In this document: one piece after another, positions 32,291 to 43,100 of the stretch
Numbering within the stretch: position 1 is the stretch's first letter
Layout: each line of letters begins with the position of its first letter
Assembly (NCBI RefSeq): GCF_030689685.1
Contig: NZ_JAUYEY010000048.1
Coordinates: forward strand, 1-45,128
DNA from: Polaromonas sp.
GTDB taxonomy: Bacteria > Pseudomonadota > Gammaproteobacteria > Burkholderiales > Burkholderiaceae_C
Direction: 5' to 3'
DNA: 45,128 bases
Translations under genes and position numbers: made by a program
The notes under the pieces: generated by a model
The model's input: the letters and a program-made list of their open reading frames with translations, nothing else
Database searches by the model: none
Told to the model about the DNA's origin: nothing

Positions 32291-32994
32291 GCGGCCCCAC
32301 GCCTGCTGCCGTCCCGCCGCCCCGCCTGACGCACCGCCTCTTGGCCGAGTTCCTGGGCACGGCCGCCCTGCTGTGCGCCGTGATTGGCTCGGGCATCATG
32401 GCCGAGCGCCTGGCGGGCGGCAACAGCGCCATCACCCTGTTGGCCAACACGCTGGCCACCGTGTTTACGCTGTATGTGCTGATCGAAACCCTGGGCCCGG
32501 TCAGCGGCGCTCACTTCAACCCGCTGGTGACCCTGGTTGTGTGGTCAAAAATGCCTGTAGCCCATAACAGGCGGTCGCAAGCAGCTCTCTTTTTCATAGC
32601 AGCCCAGCTCGCGGGCGCCGTGGCCGGGGCCTGGCTGGCGCATGCCATGTTCGACATGAGCGTGTTGCAGTTCAGCAGCAAGCTACGCAGCGGCTGGGGC
32701 CAGTGGCTGGCCGAAGCGGTGGCCACCGCCGGGCTGATTCTGGTGATTCTTCGCGCGCCGCCCGGCAAGGCAGCGGCGCTGGTGGCCTGCTACATTGGCG
32801 CCGCTTACTGGTTCACCGCCAGCACCTCGTTTGCCAACCCGGCCGCCGTGCTGGGCCGCATGTTGTCGGACAGTTTTGCCGGCATTGCGCCCGCCAGCGC
32901 GGCCGGTTTTATGATCGCTGAAGCCGTCGGCGCGGTCGTCGGCGTGTTGCTGAGCCGTGCGCTAGGGCCGACGTCCGCCGAAACCGCGAGCTAG
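32287..32994 (+). CDS. aqpS: AqpS-type aquaglyceroporin of the ars operon
   Basis: The 235-residue MIP channel has six hydrophobic segments. The first pore motif is N78-P79-L80 rather than NPA; the second is N184-P185-A186. Arsenic-operon aquaporins such as AqpS of Sinorhizobium meliloti let arsenite formed by ArsC leak out and replace ArsB. No ArsB or Acr3 is present here, which fits. Residues about 87-105 (K-M-P-V-A-H-N-R-R-S-Q-A-A-L-F-F-I) are encoded by a copy of dispersed repeat A, between the first NP loop and TM3. Start overlaps the preceding stop. Confidence 0.9.
   Translation: MSGPTPAAVPPPRLTHRLLAEFLGTAALLCAVIGSGIMAERLAGGNSAITLLANTLATVFTLYVLIETLGPVSGAHFNPLVTLVVWSKMPVAHNRRSQAALFFIAAQLAGAVAGAWLAHAMFDMSVLQFSSKLRSGWGQWLAEAVATAGLILVILRAPPGKAAALVACYIGAAYWFTASTSFANPAAVLGRMLSDSFAGIAPASAAGFMIAEAVGAVVGVLLSRALGPTSAETAS
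32545..32601 (-). repeat. Dispersed repeat family A, copy inside aqpS
   Basis: GCCTGTAGCCC, a 19-bp middle, then AGCTCTCTTTTTCATAGCAG. Order and spacing match copies at 34826 and 10479. Translated in frame. Confidence 0.6.
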
Positions 32995-33046
32995 CAAACC
33001 TTACCCCTCGTTTCCCACGGGCATCATCGTCGGCCCTGGCCTGCCC

Positions 33047-34231
33047 ATGATGCAACACCGCAGCCTCACCGTGACCAGCCTGGGCATCGCCCAGACGCTG
33101 GCTTGGGCGTCGAGCTACTACCTGCCAGCGATGCTGGCGACCTCAATGGCGCGTGATCTGGGCATCAGAACGCCGACGGTGTTTCTCGGTTTCTCACTCG
33201 CACTGGTGGTGTCCGCCTTGCTGGGGCCGCTGGCCGGCAAACTGATTGACCGCCACGGCGGCCGGCCGGTGCTGGCCGCCAACAGCTTTGTATTTGCTGC
33301 TGGGCTGGCCGGGCTGGCTGTGGCACAGGGACCGGTCGGCATGATGCTCGCCTGGGCCGTGCTCGGTGTGGCCATGGCCGCTGGCCTTTATGAAGCAGCC
33401 TTTGCGGCGCTGGTCCATTTGTACGGAAAGGACGCGCGTGGCGCGATCACCGGCATCACGTTGCTGGCCGGGTTTGCCAGCACTGTGGGCTGGCCGCTGA
33501 CGGCCTGGCTGGAACTCGAATGGGGCTGGCGCACCGCCTGTTGGGTCTGGGCCGGCCTGCATCTGGGGGTGGCGTTGCCGCTGAATCTGCTGCTGCCCGC
33601 TTCACCAGCCGCAGGCGCAGCGCCGCTTGAAGAAGCGCAAGCGGCGCAAGCCTCCTCCGAACCAGTCAGCGCCCAGAACGCTAGCCGCACAGCGGTGCTG
33701 CTGGCTTTTGTGTTTGCCGTGACCTGGTTCATCAGCACCGCGATGGCAGCGCACCTGCCGCGCCTGCTGCAAATCCAGGGCGTGCCGCTGGCCACCGCGC
33801 TGATTTTTGCCGGGCTGGTCGGACCGGCGCAGGTGGCCGGCCGCCTGCTTGAATACGGGCTGCTGCGCAACATCCACCCGCTGGTCTCGGCCCGCGTCGC
33901 GGGTGCCATGCACAGCGTGGGCGCGCTGGTCTTTCTGGCGGTCGGTGTGCCGGCCGGCGCGGTATTCACCGTGTTGCACGGCGCCGGCAACGGTGTGCTG
34001 ACGATTGCCAAAGGCACCTTGCCACTGGTGCTGTTCGGCGTGAAGGAATATGGCGCGCGCCAGGGCCTGCTGATGGTGCCGGCACGTTTTGCGCAGGCGC
34101 TGTCGCCCTGGCTGTTCGGCCTGGCGCTGGACCGTTTCGGCGGCGCAGCCCTGTGGTTTTCAGCGGCGCTGGGCGCGCTGGCGTTTGCGGCGCTGATGGC
34201 GCTGCGTGACAAGGCGGCAGTCAGCCCCTGA
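33047..34231 (+). CDS. MFS transporter at the end of the ars operon
   Basis: The 394-residue protein has twelve hydrophobic segments with a loop of about 35 residues (Ala/Glu/Gln-rich, roughly 185-220) between halves. The TM2-3 loop has G-K-L-I-D-R-H-G-G-R-P-V, the MFS signature. Members next to ars genes include ArsK and ArsJ, both MFS exporters. ArsJ usually pairs with a GAPDH gene, which is missing, so an ArsK-like arsenite exporter is more plausible. That is inference from position; the 52-bp gap after aqpS is compatible with one operon. MMQ at 33047 or 33050 are equivalent starts. Confidence 0.8.
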   Translation: MMQHRSLTVTSLGIAQTLAWASSYYLPAMLATSMARDLGIRTPTVFLGFSLALVVSALLGPLAGKLIDRHGGRPVLAANSFVFAAGLAGLAVAQGPVGMMLAWAVLGVAMAAGLYEAAFAALVHLYGKDARGAITGITLLAGFASTVGWPLTAWLELEWGWRTACWVWAGLHLGVALPLNLLLPASPAAGAAPLEEAQAAQASSEPVSAQNASRTAVLLAFVFAVTWFISTAMAAHLPRLLQIQGVPLATALIFAGLVGPAQVAGRLLEYGLLRNIHPLVSARVAGAMHSVGALVFLAVGVPAGAVFTVLHGAGNGVLTIAKGTLPLVLFGVKEYGARQGLLMVPARFAQALSPWLFGLALDRFGGAALWFSAALGALAFAALMALRDKAAVSP

Positions 34232-34246
34232 CCTGACCTGACCTGA

Positions 34247-34750
34247 TCAGCCCAGCCACTTCTGCAAAAACTGCGCCCGGCCCAGGGCCGGATCAAGCTG
34301 GTAGCCGGCAAAACCGATGCGTTCATACAGCCTGATCGCCGGCGCATTGCCCTGCAGCACTTCCAGCGTGAGTTTGCAGGCGTCGCGTTCGCGCGCGACG
34401 GCCTCGACCTCGGCCAGCATCTTTTCGCCAACGCGCTGGCCGCGGTGGCTGGCCAGCACCACCACGTCGTGCACATTGACCAGCGGGCGGCAGGCAAAGG
34501 TGGAGAAGCCCTCGATGCAGTTGACCAACCCAACCGGCTGCGCGCCGTCGAACGCCAGCACACTGAAGGCCTGGGGCCGCGCGGCGAGCGCCTGCACCAG
34601 GTGGGTTTTGGCAAAGTCACTGAGCGGCTGGCCACCGCCAGCCGGGTCGCGCGCATAGGCGTCCAGCAAATGCACCAGGGCTTCCGCGTGGCTGCTCTGG
34701 TGGTAGTCGGCGCGGCAGATGTGCAGCGCGGGCGCAGCGGGCTGGGTCAC
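34247..34750 (-). CDS. GNAT family N-acetyltransferase
   Basis: The 167-residue product has the GNAT acetyl-CoA loop V-L-A-S-H-R-G-Q-R-V-G-E-K-M-L and the late block G-N-A-P-A-I-R-L-Y-E-R-I-G-F. The GTG at 34750 is chosen because AGGAG stands 5 bp before it. ATG at 34858 would start inside a dispersed repeat copy and lacks a ribosome site. The substrate is unknown. It is convergent with the MFS gene and may or may not be part of the arsenic functions. Confidence 0.85.
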   Translation of the reverse strand: MTQPAAPALHICRADYHQSSHAEALVHLLDAYARDPAGGGQPLSDFAKTHLVQALAARPQAFSVLAFDGAQPVGLVNCIEGFSTFACRPLVNVHDVVVLASHRGQRVGEKMLAEVEAVARERDACKLTLEVLQGNAPAIRLYERIGFAGYQLDPALGRAQFLQKWLG

Positions 34751-35104
34751 GGTGGCTCCTGTCAGGGTGAAGAGAGAAGCTGCAATTTTACGAGGCACCC
34801 CAGCCGCATGCCGTCGCCTGTGCATCAAATCGGCCCTCAGCCCATACTCAACGGGCAAATGCAGCTATCAACTTCATAGCAAACTCTGCTTCGATCCTGT
34901 GGCTGCGTCACTCGTCCGTCCTGCAGTCGCCTCTTTACCGGAGGTTTACCCTGCCCTGTCGGCCGTTACACCTGTCGCTGAAAGCTTGCAGTGATAATTC
35001 CTGACAGGGATCGCAACACCTGAGGGCGGCAAGCCACCGGCCCGAAGCGACATCCCTGGCGACAACAAAAAAATGCTGCTGAGCAGCGGCACCAAGGATA
35101 GCTG
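34751..35104. other. Intergenic region before the multidrug RND operon
   Basis: No gene. It carries one dispersed repeat A copy (34826-34885) and then the presumed promoter. GATAAT at 34993-34998 may be a -10. CCCTGTC (34954-34960) and GACAGGG (35003-35009) form a spaced inverted repeat that could be an operator. Confidence 0.45.
34826..34885 (-). repeat. Dispersed repeat family A, intergenic copy
   Basis: ATCAAATCGGCCCTCAGCCC, then AGCTATCAACTTCATAGCAA. On the opposite strand it matches the copy at 44855-44904, including the flanking GATTTGAT. Confidence 0.75.
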
Positions 35105-36667
35105 ATGGATCCAGAATTTGACGCGCCGCCCGCCGGCACCCCCAGCTCGCCCCGCCAACGCATGAATCGTCGCGCCAGGCTGATCGGCAGCCTGATCGCG
35201 GTGTTGGCCCTGGCCGGCATGGGCTGGTTGGCCTGGCATTTCACCCGACCTGCCACAGAATCCAGCGCCGGCCTGGGCGGTGTGCGGCGCGGCCCGCCAG
35301 CCACCACGGTGGGTGTGGCCACTGCCGAGCAAACCGGTATCCCCATCTTGCTGGACGCGCTGGGCACCGTCACGCCGCAGGCCACGGTACGGGTCAAGCC
35401 GCAGGTATCCGGCGTTATGCAGAAGGTCTTGTTCAAGGAAGGCCAGATGGTCAAGGCTGGCGAGCTGCTGGCCACCATCGATCCGCGCCAGTTCGAGCTT
35501 GCGCTGCAGCAGGCCAGCGGCCAACGCCAGCGCGATGAGGCGCAGCTTGACAGCGCCCGCGTCACGCTACAGCGCTTCCAGACCCTGCTGGGTCAGGACT
35601 CGATTTCCCGCCAGGAAGTCGACTCCCAGGCCACGCTGGTCAAGCAGCTAGAAGGCACGGTGGTGATCAACCGGGCCAACGAAGGCTCGGCGCGGCTGAA
35701 CCTGGGCTATACCCGTGTGGTTGCGCCCGTGACCGGCCGCGTCGGCCTGCGCGCGGTGGACATCGGCAATGTGGTCAGCCCCAGCGATACCAACGGCATT
35801 GCGCTGATCACCCAGGTCACACCGATTGACGTGGTGTTTGCGATCCCGCAGGACCAGATCGGCGAGCTGCAGCAAACCGCCGCCTCGGGCGCACAGATGA
35901 AAGTCACGGCGCTGGACCGCACCCGGAGCGCCGTGCTGGACACCGGCGTGTTCGCCTCGCTGGACAACCAGGTCGACACCACCACCGGCACCGTCAAGGC
36001 CAAGGCGCGTTTTGCCAACAGCAAGCTCACGCTGTTCCCCAGCCAGTTCGTCAACGTACAGGTGCAGGTGCGGGTGATTGAAAACGCGGTCGTGGTGCCG
36101 GTGACGGCGCTGCGCCTGGGCGCCAGCGGCGACTATGTGTATGTGCTCAACGGCGCCGAACGCACTGTCAGCCTGCGGCTGGTCAAGCGCGGGCCGGCCA
36201 CTGTGGACAAGGTCGTCATCGCCTCGGGCCTGAAAGCCGGCGAACGCGTGATCACCGAGGGCGCTGACCGGCTCAAGGACGGCGCGCGTGTGGTGCTGCC
36301 GGGCGATGCACCGGGCGCGGGCGCAGGCCGCCAGGGCCGTCGTCCGCAGGGCGCGGCCTCGGCACCGCGCGGCAGTGATGCCGGTGCGCCGGCGCCGCAA
36401 GGCGCGGCATCGGCAACGCCCTCCTCCACGGCTGCGGTCACTGCGCCTGCTTCACCATCAAACACCGCAACCGCTTCGGCCAACGCCGCCGGGCCCACGC
36501 CCGAGGAGCGTCAGCGTTTCCTCAACCAGGTCAAGGACGACCCGGTGGACTTGGCGCGTCGCAAGTCGCTGCTGGCCAAAATCGACCAGGGTGACGCTGC
36601 AGCGCTGGAGCGCTGGCAGAAGATCGTGGAGCGGCGGCGGGCGGGCGGCCAGGCGCCGGCGCAATGA
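35105..36667 (+). CDS. mdtA: RND multidrug adaptor, MdtA-like
   Basis: The 520-residue membrane fusion protein has one N-terminal anchor (about residues 24-42) and lipoyl halves at [12 protein letters not shown] and [15 protein letters not shown]. An alpha-hairpin lies between, followed by the beta-barrel and membrane-proximal domains up to about residue 398. It then carries an unusual low-complexity tail (about 399-470, Ala/Gly/Pro/Ser-rich) and a charged helical end with [15 protein letters not shown]. MdtA is usually near 400 residues, so the tail is extra. Gene order then follows mdtABC-tolC. Confidence 0.9.
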   Translation: MDPEFDAPPAGTPSSPRQRMNRRARLIGSLIAVLALAGMGWLAWHFTRPATESSAGLGGVRRGPPATTVGVATAEQTGIPILLDALGTVTPQATVRVKPQVSGVMQKVLFKEGQMVKAGELLATIDPRQFELALQQASGQRQRDEAQLDSARVTLQRFQTLLGQDSISRQEVDSQATLVKQLEGTVVINRANEGSARLNLGYTRVVAPVTGRVGLRAVDIGNVVSPSDTNGIALITQVTPIDVVFAIPQDQIGELQQTAASGAQMKVTALDRTRSAVLDTGVFASLDNQVDTTTGTVKAKARFANSKLTLFPSQFVNVQVQVRVIENAVVVPVTALRLGASGDYVYVLNGAERTVSLRLVKRGPATVDKVVIASGLKAGERVITEGADRLKDGARVVLPGDAPGAGAGRQGRRPQGAASAPRGSDAGAPAPQGAASATPSSTAAVTAPASPSNTATASANAAGPTPEERQRFLNQVKDDPVDLARRKSLLAKIDQGDAAALERWQKIVERRRAGGQAPAQ

Positions 36668-36686
36668 CGGGTCACAGGCACCCTGC

Positions 36687-39600
36687 ATGAGCCCGTCCAG
36701 TCCCTTTATCCTGCGCCCGGTCGCCACCTCGCTGCTGATGGTGGCCATCGTGCTGGCCGGTCTGGTCGGCTTCAAGTTTTTGCCGCTCTCGGCCCTGCCG
36801 CAGGTGGACTACCCGACCATCCAGGTGCAGACGCTTTACCCCGGCGCCAGCCCGGAGGTCATGGCTCAAACCGTGACCGCGCCGCTGGAGCGGCAGTTGG
36901 GCCAGATGGCAGGCTTGCAGCGCATGAGCTCAACCAGCGCAGCCGGTGTGTCGATCATCACGCTGCAATTTGGCCTGGGCCTGGCGCTTGATGTGGCCGA
37001 GCAGCAGGTGCAGGCCGCCATTAACGCTGGTGGTTCGTTGCTGCCGGCCGACTTGCCGGCACCGCCGGTGTATGCCAAGGTGAATCCGGCCGACGCGCCA
37101 GTACTCACGCTGGCCATCACCTCCGACAGCCTGCCGCTGACCGAGGTGCAGAACATCGTCAACACCCGGCTTGCACTGAAGATCAGCCAGGTTGGCGGCG
37201 TCGGCCTGGTGTCGCTCAGCGGCGGCCAGCGGCCGGCGGTGCGCATCCAGGCCGACACGCGCGCGCTGGCTTCGTACGGGCTCGGGCTGGACTCGCTGCG
37301 CATCGCCATCAGCGCTGCCAACGCGAATGCCGCCAAGGGCAGCATCGACGGGCCGACGCGCTCCTACACCATCAATTCCAACGACCAGTTGCTGGCGGCC
37401 AGCGACTACCAGAACCTGATCATCGCTTTTCGCAACGGCGCCGCCGTGCGGGTCAAGGACGTGGCGCAGGTTGTGGACAGCGCCGAGAACATCAAGCTGG
37501 GTGCCTGGTCAGGCCTGAAACCAGCGATCATTTTGAACGTGCAGCGCCAGCCCGGCGCCAACGTGATTGCCACGGTGGACGCCATCAAGGCGCGCCTGCC
37601 CGAGCTGCAGGCGGGCCTGCCAACCGCCATGCAGGTCGACATCCTGAGCGACCGCACCACCGGCATACGCGCCTCGGTGCTGCATGTGGAGATCGAGCTG
37701 CTGCTGGCCGTGGTGATGGTGGTGCTGGTGATTTTTGCCTTCCTGCGCAACATCCGCGCCACCGTGATTGCCAGCCTGGCCGTGCCGATTTCGCTGATCG
37801 GCACTTGTGGCGCCATGTATTTGCTGGGCTACAGCCTGAACAACCTGAGCCTGATGGCGCTGACGATCGCCACCGGCTTCGTAGTGGATGACGCGATTGT
37901 GATGATAGAAAACATCTCGCGCTACATCGAAAAAGGCGAGGCGCCCATGGCGGCAGCGCTCAAGGGCGCGCAGCAGATCGGCTTCACCATCATCTCGTTG
38001 ACGGTCTCGTTGATCGCGGTGCTGATCCCGCTGCTTTTCATGGGTGACGTGGTCGGGCGGCTGTTCCGCGAGTTTGCGGTCACGCTGGCCATCACGATTT
38101 TGATCTCGGCCGTGGTGTCGCTCACGCTGGTGCCCATGATGTCCGCGCGATGGTTAAAAAGAGCCCCCACGCTCCCCGCTTCGCGAGCCTTCGGCAGTTC
38201 GCTGCCCCTTGCACAAGGAAAAGGGGCGCTGCGCCTGCGGGCCGGCGAAGCCGGACCCGCGGCCCTGGCTGGTGAAGACAAGGCTACCGACCGCCTCAGC
38301 GCGCGGTTGGAACAATTTTTTGACAACGTGATCACGCGTTACGACCAGTCGCTGACCTGGGTGATGCGGCACCAGGGCGCAACCTTGCTGGTGGCGCTGG
38401 CCACGCTGGTGCTGACCGTGCTGCTGTATGTGCTGATTCCCAAGGGTTTGTTTCCGACGCAGGACACCGGCCAGTTGCAGGCCCGGATAGAAACCGCGCA
38501 GTCGCTGTCGTATGCACGCATGGCCGAGCTACAGCAGGCGACCGCCCGTGCCATTCTGGAAGACCCGGATGTCGCCACCTTGAGCTCTTTTATCGGGGTG
38601 GACGCCGCCAACAACACCATGCTGCACACCGGCCGCATGTTGATCAACCTCACCAGCCGCCGCAGCAGCTCGCAGCAGGAAACCATGGACCGGCTGCAGC
38701 GCCGCGCGGCCACGGTGGCGGGTGTCACCATGTACCTGCAGCCGACGCAGGATTTGACGATTGATGCCGAGACCGGACCGACCCAGTTCCGCGTGTCCAT
38801 CGAAGGATCGGACACCGGCACCGTGTCGCTGTGGGCCAACAAACTGGCGCAGCGCATGCAGGAAATGCCCGCGCTGCGCAACATCTCGTCGGACGCCGGC
38901 GCCCAGGGCAGCTCGGCCTACATCTTGGTGGACCGCGACACCGCCTCGCGTGTCGGCGTCACGACGTCCTCCATCGACGACGCGCTGTACAGCGCCTTCG
39001 GCCAGCGCATTGTCTCGACAATTTTTACCGAGACCAACCAGTACCGCGTGATCCTGGAAGCCATGCCGGACCAGCTCACCACGCCGGCCTCGCTGGGCAA
39101 CCTGCCGCTGCGCACCGGCTCGGGCACCACCACGCCGCTGGCCAGCATCGCCAGCATCATCGAGCAGCCGGCGCCGCTGCAGATCACGCGGGTGGCGCAG
39201 TACCCGGCGACCACGCTGGGCTTCGACACCGTGCCCGGCGCGTCGCTCGGCAAGGCGGTGGGCCAGGTCAAGCAGGCGGCCAAGGACATTGCCATGCCGG
39301 CCAGCGTGACCATGACCTTTCTCGGCGCAGCGGGCGCCTACCAGTCCTCGCTGTCCAGCCAGCTCTGGCTGATCCTGGCGGCGGTGATCTGTGTCTACAT
39401 CGTGCTGGGCGTGTTGTATGAAAGTTATATCCACCCGCTGACGATTCTTTCGACCTTGCCCTCAGCCGGCGTGGGCGCGCTGCTGGCGCTGATGCTCAGC
39501 GGCTCAGACCTCGGCGTGATCGGCATCATCGGCATCATCTTGCTGATCGGCATCGTGAAGAAAAATGCGATCATGATGATCGACTTCGCCATAGCCGCCG

Positions 39601-39872
39601 AGCGCAACGAAGGCAAGTCGCCGCAGGAGGCGATCCACCAGGCCGCGCTGCTGCGCTTTCGGCCCATACTGATGACCACGCTGGCTGCGCTGTTTGCGGC
39701 GGTGCCGTTGATGCTGGGCTGGGGCGAAGGCGCCGAGTTGCGCCGCCCGCTGGGCCTGTCCATCTTCGGCGGACTGATCGTCAGCCAGGTGCTCACGCTG
39801 TTCACCACGCCGGTGATTTATCTGGCGTTTGACCGGATGGGACAGAGGTTTCGGCGTAAGGGTTCTGTGTGA
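36687..39872 (+). CDS. mdtB: RND multidrug pump subunit, MdtB-like
   Basis: The 1061-residue HAE-type RND subunit has twelve TM helices and the TM4 proton-relay pair in [13 protein letters not shown]. The ATG at 36687 begins [14 protein letters not shown], the family start, 19 bp after mdtA. Residues about 491-529, in the cytoplasmic linker between the two halves, are extra. They are encoded by a copy of GC-rich repeat B (38157-38272), read in frame. In E. coli MdtB and MdtC form a mixed trimer; here the next gene is the partner. Substrates cannot be told from sequence. Confidence 0.92.
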   Translation: MSPSSPFILRPVATSLLMVAIVLAGLVGFKFLPLSALPQVDYPTIQVQTLYPGASPEVMAQTVTAPLERQLGQMAGLQRMSSTSAAGVSIITLQFGLGLALDVAEQQVQAAINAGGSLLPADLPAPPVYAKVNPADAPVLTLAITSDSLPLTEVQNIVNTRLALKISQVGGVGLVSLSGGQRPAVRIQADTRALASYGLGLDSLRIAISAANANAAKGSIDGPTRSYTINSNDQLLAASDYQNLIIAFRNGAAVRVKDVAQVVDSAENIKLGAWSGLKPAIILNVQRQPGANVIATVDAIKARLPELQAGLPTAMQVDILSDRTTGIRASVLHVEIELLLAVVMVVLVIFAFLRNIRATVIASLAVPISLIGTCGAMYLLGYSLNNLSLMALTIATGFVVDDAIVMIENISRYIEKGEAPMAAALKGAQQIGFTIISLTVSLIAVLIPLLFMGDVVGRLFREFAVTLAITILISAVVSLTLVPMMSARWLKRAPTLPASRAFGSSLPLAQGKGALRLRAGEAGPAALAGEDKATDRLSARLEQFFDNVITRYDQSLTWVMRHQGATLLVALATLVLTVLLYVLIPKGLFPTQDTGQLQARIETAQSLSYARMAELQQATARAILEDPDVATLSSFIGVDAANNTMLHTGRMLINLTSRRSSSQQETMDRLQRRAATVAGVTMYLQPTQDLTIDAETGPTQFRVSIEGSDTGTVSLWANKLAQRMQEMPALRNISSDAGAQGSSAYILVDRDTASRVGVTTSSIDDALYSAFGQRIVSTIFTETNQYRVILEAMPDQLTTPASLGNLPLRTGSGTTTPLASIASIIEQPAPLQITRVAQYPATTLGFDTVPGASLGKAVGQVKQAAKDIAMPASVTMTFLGAAGAYQSSLSSQLWLILAAVICVYIVLGVLYESYIHPLTILSTLPSAGVGALLALMLSGSDLGVIGIIGIILLIGIVKKNAIMMIDFAIAAERNEGKSPQEAIHQAALLRFRPILMTTLAALFAAVPLMLGWGEGAELRRPLGLSIFGGLIVSQVLTLFTTPVIYLAFDRMGQRFRRKGSV
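38157..38272 (+). repeat. GC-rich dispersed repeat family B, in-frame copy inside mdtB
   Basis: It includes CGCTTCGCGAGCCTTCGG and GGGGCGCTGCGCCTGCGGGC followed by CGGCGAAGCCGGACCCGCGG. The same blocks occur at 7186-7266. Its length keeps the mdtB frame open and adds about 39 residues. Confidence 0.75.
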
Positions 39873-40161
39873 ACGCCTTCCCCCTGCAGCTCGTCATCCC
39901 GGACCCCGGATCAAAGCCTGCCCCGGACTGGATCCGGGGTCCGGGGCAGGCTTTGATCCGGGATCGGTGCTCGATGACTCTAGCTGCGTGGTCTGCCAGC
40001 AAGCCGGGTCTCGCCCCGGCGGGCGAGGCACTTTTCTTTGCTTACTTTCTTTTGGCGAAGCAAAAGAAAGTGAGTAGCCGCCGGGCTACCCCCGGCTTGT
40101 CGGCAAACCACAAAATCAGGATCAAAGAGAATGCCCAACCCGCAGCGGCAAAGGCAAAGAG
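39873..40161. repeat. Composite repeat between the two RND pump genes
   Basis: Two hairpins stand in tandem. The first has perfect 24-bp arms (39905-39928 and 39939-39962) around a 10-nt loop, rich in CCCGGATC and GGCAGGCTTTG. The second pairs CTTACTTTCTTTTG (40041-40054) with CAAAAGAAAGTGAG (40061-40074), one mismatch, followed by a short GCCGGG/CCCGGC stem. I associate both with intergenic repeats common in Comamonadaceae. They break an otherwise compact operon by 289 bp. Confidence 0.7.
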
Positions 40162-43100
40162 ATGAACCTCTCCGAACCCTTCGTCCGCCGCCCGGTAGCC
40201 ACGGTGCTACTGACCATAGGCCTGGCCCTCGCCGGCATCGGGGCTTTGTTGGTGCTGCCGGTCTCGCCGCTGCCGCAGGTCGATTTCCCGGTGATCTCGG
40301 TCAGCGCCTCGTTGCCCGGCGCGAGCCCGTCCACCATGGCCAGCAGCGTGGCCACGCCGCTGGAGCGGCGCCTCGGCACGATTGCGGGCGTCAACGAAAT
40401 GACGTCCAACAGCAGCAATGGCTCGACCCGCATCAGCCTGCAGTTCGACCTGAACCGCAAGATCGACGCGGCGGCGCGCGAGGTTCAGGCCGCCATCAAT
40501 GCCTCGCGCGCCGACCTGCCGGCCACCCTGCGCAGCAACCCGACCTACCGCAAGGCGAATCCGGCGGCCTCTCCCATCATCATCCTCGCGCTGACCTCCA
40601 CGACCCGTTCGCCGGGCCAGATTTATGACGAGGTCTCCAACCTGGTGCAGCAGAAAATCGCCCAGGTGCCGGGCGTCGGCGATGTCGAACTCGGCGGCGG
40701 CTCCTTGCCGGCCGTGCGGGTGGACCTGCTGCCGTTTGCGCTGAACCGCTACGGCGTCAGCGCCGAGGATGTGCGCGCAGCACTGCAGGCCTCCAACGCG
40801 AACCGGCCCAAAGGGGCCATCGAAGGCAACGGCCAGCGCCTGCAAATCTATTCGGGCGCCAACACCGCCAGCGGCGGCCGCAAGGCTGCCGACTACCGCG
40901 ACCTGATCGTAGCCTGGCGCAACAACGCGGCCATCCGCCTCAGCGACGTCGCCGAAGTTGTGGACGGCGTCGAAAACATCAACACCCTGGGCCTGTTCAA
41001 TGGCGAGCGGGCCGTGATTGTGCTGGTCACGCGCCAGCCCGACGCCAACGTGATCGCCACCGTGGATGGCGTGCGCGCCCTGCTGCCCGAGCTGCAGGCG
41101 CAACTACCTCAGGACGTGCTGCTGCAGGTCGCCTCGGACAGAACAAACTCGATACGCGCCTCGCTGCACGAAATCGAGATCACCTTGCTGATCTCGATCG
41201 CGCTGGTGGTGCTGGTTGTCAGCGCCTTTTTGCGCAGCGCACGCGCCACCATCATTCCCGCCGTGGCCACCGTGGTGTCACTGCTAGGCACCTTTGGGGT
41301 GATGTACGTCCTCGGCTTCAGCCTGAACAACCTGAGCCTGATGGCGCTCACGGTGGCGACCGGTTTTGTGGTGGACGACGCCATCGTGGTGCTGGAAAAC
41401 ACCAGCCGCCACATCGAGGCCGGCATGGACCGCTTCAAGGCTGCGCTGCTGGGTGCGCGCGAGGTCGGCTTCACCGTGCTGTCCATCAGCCTGTCGCTGG
41501 TGGCGGTGTTCATCCCGCTGCTGTTCATGGGCGGGCAGACCGGTCGGCTGTTTCGCGAGTTTGCGGTCACGCTGTCGGCAGCGGTGTTGATTTCACTCGT
41601 GATCTCGCTGACCACCACACCCATGATGTGCGCCTGGCTGCTCAAGCCGCAGTCGCAGGACAAACCGCCGGGGCGTCTCGCACGCTGGTTCGAAAATGCC
41701 TTCAAACGGGTGCACCGCAGCTACGAATACAGCCTGGACTGGGCGCTGGCCAGCCGCGGCATCGTGATGCTGAGCCTGGTCGCGGTGGTTGCACTCAACG
41801 TCTACCTGTTCATCTCAATTCCCAAGGGTTACTTCCCGCAGCAGGACACCGGCCAGATCAGCGGCGGCATACGCGCCGACCGCAGCATCTCCTTCCAGGC
41901 CATGCAGACCAAGCTCAAGGCCATCGTCGACATCATCCGCGCCGACCCGGCCGTTGACACCGTGGTCGGCTTCACCGGCGGCTCGCGGACCGGCGGCGGT
42001 TTCATGTTCATCAACCTCAAGCCAGTGGGGCAGCGCAGCGACAAAGGTCAGGCGGTGATCGCGCGGCTGCGGCCGCAACTGGCGCAGATCACCGGCATCA
42101 GCATCTTCCTCAACCCGGTGCAGGACCTGCGCGGCGGTGGGCGCTCCAGCAACTCGACCTACCAGTACACCCTCAAGAGCGACAGCAGCGCCGAACTCAA
42201 GCTCTGGGCCACGCGGCTGGCTGAGCAGATGAAGCTGCAGCCCGAGCTGACCGATGTCGACACCGACCAGCAGGAAAACGGTGTCGAAACCATGGTCACG
42301 GTGGACAAGGACAGCGCGGCGCGGCTGGGCATCAGCTCGCGCGACGTGGACAACGCGCTGTACAACAGCTTCGGTCAGCGCCAGGTCGCCACGATTTACG
42401 CCGACCTGAACCAGTACAAGGTCATCATGGGCGTGGCGCCGCGCTACATCCAGAGCCCGGAGTCGCTCAAGGACATTTATGTGCCGGCCCGAGGCGGCAG
42501 CGGTAGCACGCTGGCCAGCGCCGCGCCGGGCGCCGTCACCACCGTGGTGAATCCGGCGCTGCGCGACCCGTCCTCGGGCCAGGCCCTGAGTTCGTCACTG
42601 ACCACCATGGTGCCGCTGTCGGCGATAGCAAGCTTCAGCGAAAATTCCACCGCTGCATCGATCAGCCACGAAGATGGTGAACTCTCGACCACGGTTTCCT
42701 TCAACCTGGCCGAAGGCGTTCCGCTCAGCGAGGCGCAGGACGCGGTCAAGCTGGCCGAGGCCCAGATCCGACTGCCCAACAACGTGCGCGGCAGTTTTGC
42801 CGGCACCGCGCTGAGTGCGCAGCAGTCGCAGCAGGAGCAGCCGCTGCTGATCCTGGCGGCGCTGATCGTGATCTATATCGTGCTGGGCATTCTTTACGAA
42901 AGCCTGATCCACCCGATCACGGTATTGTCCACCCTGCCCTCAGCCGGCGTCGGCGCGGTGCTGGCGCTACTGATGTTCAAGATGGAGTTTTCCATCATCG
43001 CGCTGATCGGCGTATTTTTGCTGATCGGCATCGTCAAGACAAATGCGATCCTGATCATCGACTTCGCGATCGAGGCCGAGCGCTCACGCGGAATGTCCGC

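Noticed and set aside
33388..34656. 422-codon - strand frame across the MFS and GNAT genes
   Set aside because: Ala/Arg/Ser-rich, covers two real genes in other frames, no motif.
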